DNA of 64,000 bases, taken from assembly GCF_000196735.1 (NCBI RefSeq), contig NC_014551.1:1607001-1671000 (forward strand). The letters are read 5' to 3'. Made by a program: the position numbers and the translations under genes. The notes under the pieces are model-generated. The model made no database searches. It was not told the origin of the DNA and saw only the letters and a program-made list of their open reading frames with translations. Of the stretch, positions 61,556 through 64,000 are shown one piece after another (within the stretch, counting starts at the first letter, position 1; the number at the start of each line of letters is the position of its first letter). Source of the stretch: Bacillus amyloliquefaciens DSM 7 = ATCC 23350. Its GTDB lineage: Bacteria > Bacillota > Bacilli > Bacillales > Bacillaceae.

Positions 61556-64000
61556 ATGTTCCTCAAACGTTTAGACGTTATAGGATTTAAATCATTTGCA
61601 GAACGGATATCCGTTGACTTTGTAAAAGGCGTCACGGCCGTTGTCGGGCCAAACGGCAGCGGAAAAAGCAACATCACCGAAGCCATCCGCTGGGTGCTCG
61701 GCGAACAATCAGCCCGCTCGCTTCGGGGCGGAAAAATGGAAGATATCATTTTTGCAGGAAGTGACTCACGCAAGCGGCTGAATCTTGCCGAAGTCACTTT
61801 AACACTTGATAATGAAGATCATTTTCTCCCGATCGATTATCACGAAGTCAGCGTGACGAGACGGGTATACCGTTCCGGAGAAAGTGAATTTCTCATCAAC
61901 AATCAGCAGTGCCGCCTGAAAGACATCATTGACTTATTCATGGACTCCGGGCTCGGAAAAGAAGTGTTTTCCATTATCAGCCAGGGGAAAGTCGAAGAGA
62001 TTCTCAGCAGCAAAGCGGAAGACCGCCGCAGTATTTTTGAAGAAGCGGCCGGCGTGCTGAAATATAAAACAAGAAAGAAAAAAGCGGAAAACAAGCTGTT
62101 TGAGACGCAGGATAACTTAAACAGGGTGGAAGATATTCTCCACGAGCTTGAAGATCAGGTCGAACCGCTTAAAATCCAGGCATCAATCGCCAAAGACTAC
62201 TTAGAAAAAAAGAAAGAGCTTGAGCATGTCGAAATCGCCCTTACCGCTTTTGATATCGAAGAACTGCATGGCAGATGGTCGGGTTTAAAAGAAAAGGTGC
62301 AGGCGGCAAAAGAAGAAGAATTGGCGGAATCATCGGCGATATCTGCTAAAGAAGCGATGATAGAAGAGACGAGAGATAAAATTCACGCGCTTGATGAATC
62401 CGTCAACGAGCTGCAGCAGGTTCTGCTCGTGACCAGTGAAGAGCTTGAAAAGCTGGAAGGCCGGAAAGAAGTGCTCAAAGAGCGCAAAAAAAACGCCGCG
62501 CAAAACCGGGAACAGCTTGAGGAATCCGTTACACATTACACGAACAAAGAAGCCGAACTGAAAGCGGACATCGAAAAACAGTCTGCCGTCTTTGATAAGC
62601 TGCGTGCGGAAGTGAAACGGTTAGATGCTCAGGTGAAAGAAAAGCAGCAGGCTCTCAGTCTGCATAATGAAAACGTAGAAGAGAAAATCGAACAATTAAA
62701 AAGCGATTACTTTGAATTGTTAAACAGCCAGGCGTCGATCCGCAACGAGCTGCAGCTTTTAGATGACCAGATGTCCCAATCTGCCGTTCAGCAGGCGAGA
62801 CTGACCGCAAACAATGAAAAATATCTTCAGGAACGAAATGATATTTCCGTCCGCAAAGCGGCGTGCGAAGAAGAATTGGCCGCCGTTGAAGCGGACATTC
62901 ACAATCAGGTCGGCCGCTACCGCGAAGTCCAGACCGCATATGAACAGAAAAAACGCCAGTATGAAAAGAAAGAATCAGCGCTGTATCAAGCGTATCAATT
63001 TGTACAGCAGGCCAGATCCAAAAAAGATATGCTTGAAACGATGCAGGGCGATTTTTCAGGGTTTTACCAAGGTGTAAAAGAAGTGCTGAAACAGAAAGAG
63101 CAGCTTGGCGGCATCCGCGGCGCCGTTCTCGAACTGATTTCCACCGAACAAAAATATGAAACGGCGATCGAAATTGCACTCGGCGCAGCGGCGCAGCACG
63201 TTGTCACAGACGATGAGCAGGCGGCGCGGAAAGCGATTCAATATTTAAAACAGAATTCCTTCGGCCGCGCGACGTTCCTGCCGCTTACGGTCATGAAGCC
63301 GCGCCAGCTCCAAACCTGTGATGAACAGACGGCTTCGAAGCATCCTTCTTTTCTCGGCACAGCGAGCGGGCTTGTCACGTATGATGCGGCATATCGAAAT
63401 GTCATTCAAAACCTTCTCGGCACCGTGCTGATCACTGAAGATTTAAAAGGCGCGAATGAACTGGCCAAGCTTCTCGGTCACCGCTACCGCATCGTGACGC
63501 TTGAGGGCGATGTCGTTAATCCGGGCGGATCAATGACGGGCGGCGCAGTCAAAAAGAAAAACAATTCTCTGCTCGGCAGAAGCCGGGAGCTTGAGACGGT
63601 AACTGCGCGGCTTGCTGAAATGGAAGAAAAAACAGCTCTGCTTGAAAAAGAGGTCAAAACACTGAAACAGGCTATTCAAGAGCTTGAACATACGCTGAGC
63701 AGTCTCCGGGAAGACGGTGAAGCTTTCAGAACAAAGCAGCAGGATGTAAAAGGCAGGCTGTATGAACTCGAAGTCGCTGAAAAGAACATCAATACCCACC
63801 TGGAGCTTTACGATCAGGAGAAAGCATCACTAACGGAAAGCAGCCGGGACAAAGAGACGCGTAAATCAGCGCTGGAAGAACAGCTGAGTGAGGCATCAGG
63901 CCAGCTGAAAGAACTTGAGGAAGAGATGGACAGGCTGACAAAACAAAAGCAGACCCTATCCTCAACAAAAGAAACGCTCTCTCATGAACTGACAGAATGT
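61556..64000 (+). CDS. smc: Chromosome segregation ATPase Smc (3' end outside window)
   Basis: The first 815 codons of the condensin subunit SMC; the full family length is about 1186. The N-terminal ATPase half has Walker A GPNGSGKS at residues 31-38 and the Q-loop region LRGGKMEDIIFAGS. A long coiled coil follows from about residue 170. The hinge is at roughly 502-662 (from GFYQGVKEVLKQKEQL to GGSMTGGAVKKKNN), then the returning coiled coil begins. Signature motif and Walker B lie beyond the window. AAGGAGG precedes the ATG. The protein compacts origins with ScpA and ScpB. Confidence 0.97.
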   Translation, partial: MFLKRLDVIGFKSFAERISVDFVKGVTAVVGPNGSGKSNITEAIRWVLGEQSARSLRGGKMEDIIFAGSDSRKRLNLAEVTLTLDNEDHFLPIDYHEVSVTRRVYRSGESEFLINNQQCRLKDIIDLFMDSGLGKEVFSIISQGKVEEILSSKAEDRRSIFEEAAGVLKYKTRKKKAENKLFETQDNLNRVEDILHELEDQVEPLKIQASIAKDYLEKKKELEHVEIALTAFDIEELHGRWSGLKEKVQAAKEEELAESSAISAKEAMIEETRDKIHALDESVNELQQVLLVTSEELEKLEGRKEVLKERKKNAAQNREQLEESVTHYTNKEAELKADIEKQSAVFDKLRAEVKRLDAQVKEKQQALSLHNENVEEKIEQLKSDYFELLNSQASIRNELQLLDDQMSQSAVQQARLTANNEKYLQERNDISVRKAACEEELAAVEADIHNQVGRYREVQTAYEQKKRQYEKKESALYQAYQFVQQARSKKDMLETMQGDFSGFYQGVKEVLKQKEQLGGIRGAVLELISTEQKYETAIEIALGAAAQHVVTDDEQAARKAIQYLKQNSFGRATFLPLTVMKPRQLQTCDEQTASKHPSFLGTASGLVTYDAAYRNVIQNLLGTVLITEDLKGANELAKLLGHRYRIVTLEGDVVNPGGSMTGGAVKKKNNSLLGRSRELETVTARLAEMEEKTALLEKEVKTLKQAIQELEHTLSSLREDGEAFRTKQQDVKGRLYELEVAEKNINTHLELYDQEKASLTESSRDKETRKSALEEQLSEASGQLKELEEEMDRLTKQKQTLSSTKETLSHELTEC

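Overview
The window is a gene-dense stretch of chromosome from a Bacillus of the B. subtilis group, most likely the B. amyloliquefaciens/velezensis/siamensis cluster. Gene content and order follow the ylmA-to-smc region of B. subtilis almost gene for gene. Protein lengths match the B. subtilis orthologues I remember. The liquefying alpha-amylase AmyQ, typical of the amyloliquefaciens group, sits between sirC and rqcH, where the B. subtilis order as I remember it has no amylase. All genes are on the + strand except rqcH (yloA) and rpmB. I see no prophage, insertion sequence, CRISPR array, tRNA or rRNA.

Layout: (1) 1-2.6 kb: 3' part of the ABC ATPase ylmA, a TPP riboswitch with the thiamine-salvage gene ylmB, and ylmC. 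(2) 2.7-6.4 kb: the division cluster ylmD-ylmE-sepF-ylmG-ylmH-divIVA. (3) 6.4-11.5 kb: a T-box leader with ileS, then ylyA, lspA and the pseudouridine synthase ylyB. (4) 11.5-23.4 kb: the complete de novo pyrimidine operon pyrR-P-B-C-AA-AB-K-D-F-E, with three PyrR-type attenuators. (5) 23.4-29.4 kb: an S-box (SAM riboswitch) and the sulfate assimilation/siroheme operon cysH-cysP-sat-cysC-sumT-sirB-sirC. (6) 29.4-32.9 kb: amyQ and the convergent rqcH, separated by a strong bidirectional terminator. (7) 33-37.8 kb: the calcium ATPase yloB, yloC, remA, gmk and rpoZ. (8) 37.9-50.5 kb: coaBC, priA, def, fmt, rsmB, rlmN, prpC, prkC, rsgA, rpe, thiN and the tiny spoVM. (9) 50.6-56.9 kb: rpmB (reverse), yloU, fakA, sdaAB, sdaAA and recG. 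(10) 56.9-64 kb: the FapR-controlled lipid operon fapR-plsX-fabD-fabG, then acpA, rncS and the first 815 codons of smc, which runs off the window.

The genes form a few functional blocks: two self-contained biosynthetic operons (UMP; sulfite plus siroheme), phospholipid and fatty acid initiation, translation and its quality control (ileS, ylyB, def, fmt, rsmB, rlmN, rsgA, rpmB, ylmH, rqcH), and cell division, envelope and sporulation (sepF, divIVA, ylyA, lspA, prkC/prpC, spoVM, smc). RNA-level control is unusually visible: TPP riboswitch, T-box, three PyrR attenuators and a SAM riboswitch.

I found no evidence for a new multi-gene system; the coding content is ordinary core genome. The points worth a second look are small. 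IleS keeps its C-terminal zinc-finger segment but has only one of the four expected cysteines. Unexplained foldable sequences lie before rncS, in the cysC-sumT gap and over the acpA promoter. Dyads lie at the remA promoter and at the yloC transcription start. amyQ stands as an accessory insertion in an otherwise conserved gene order.
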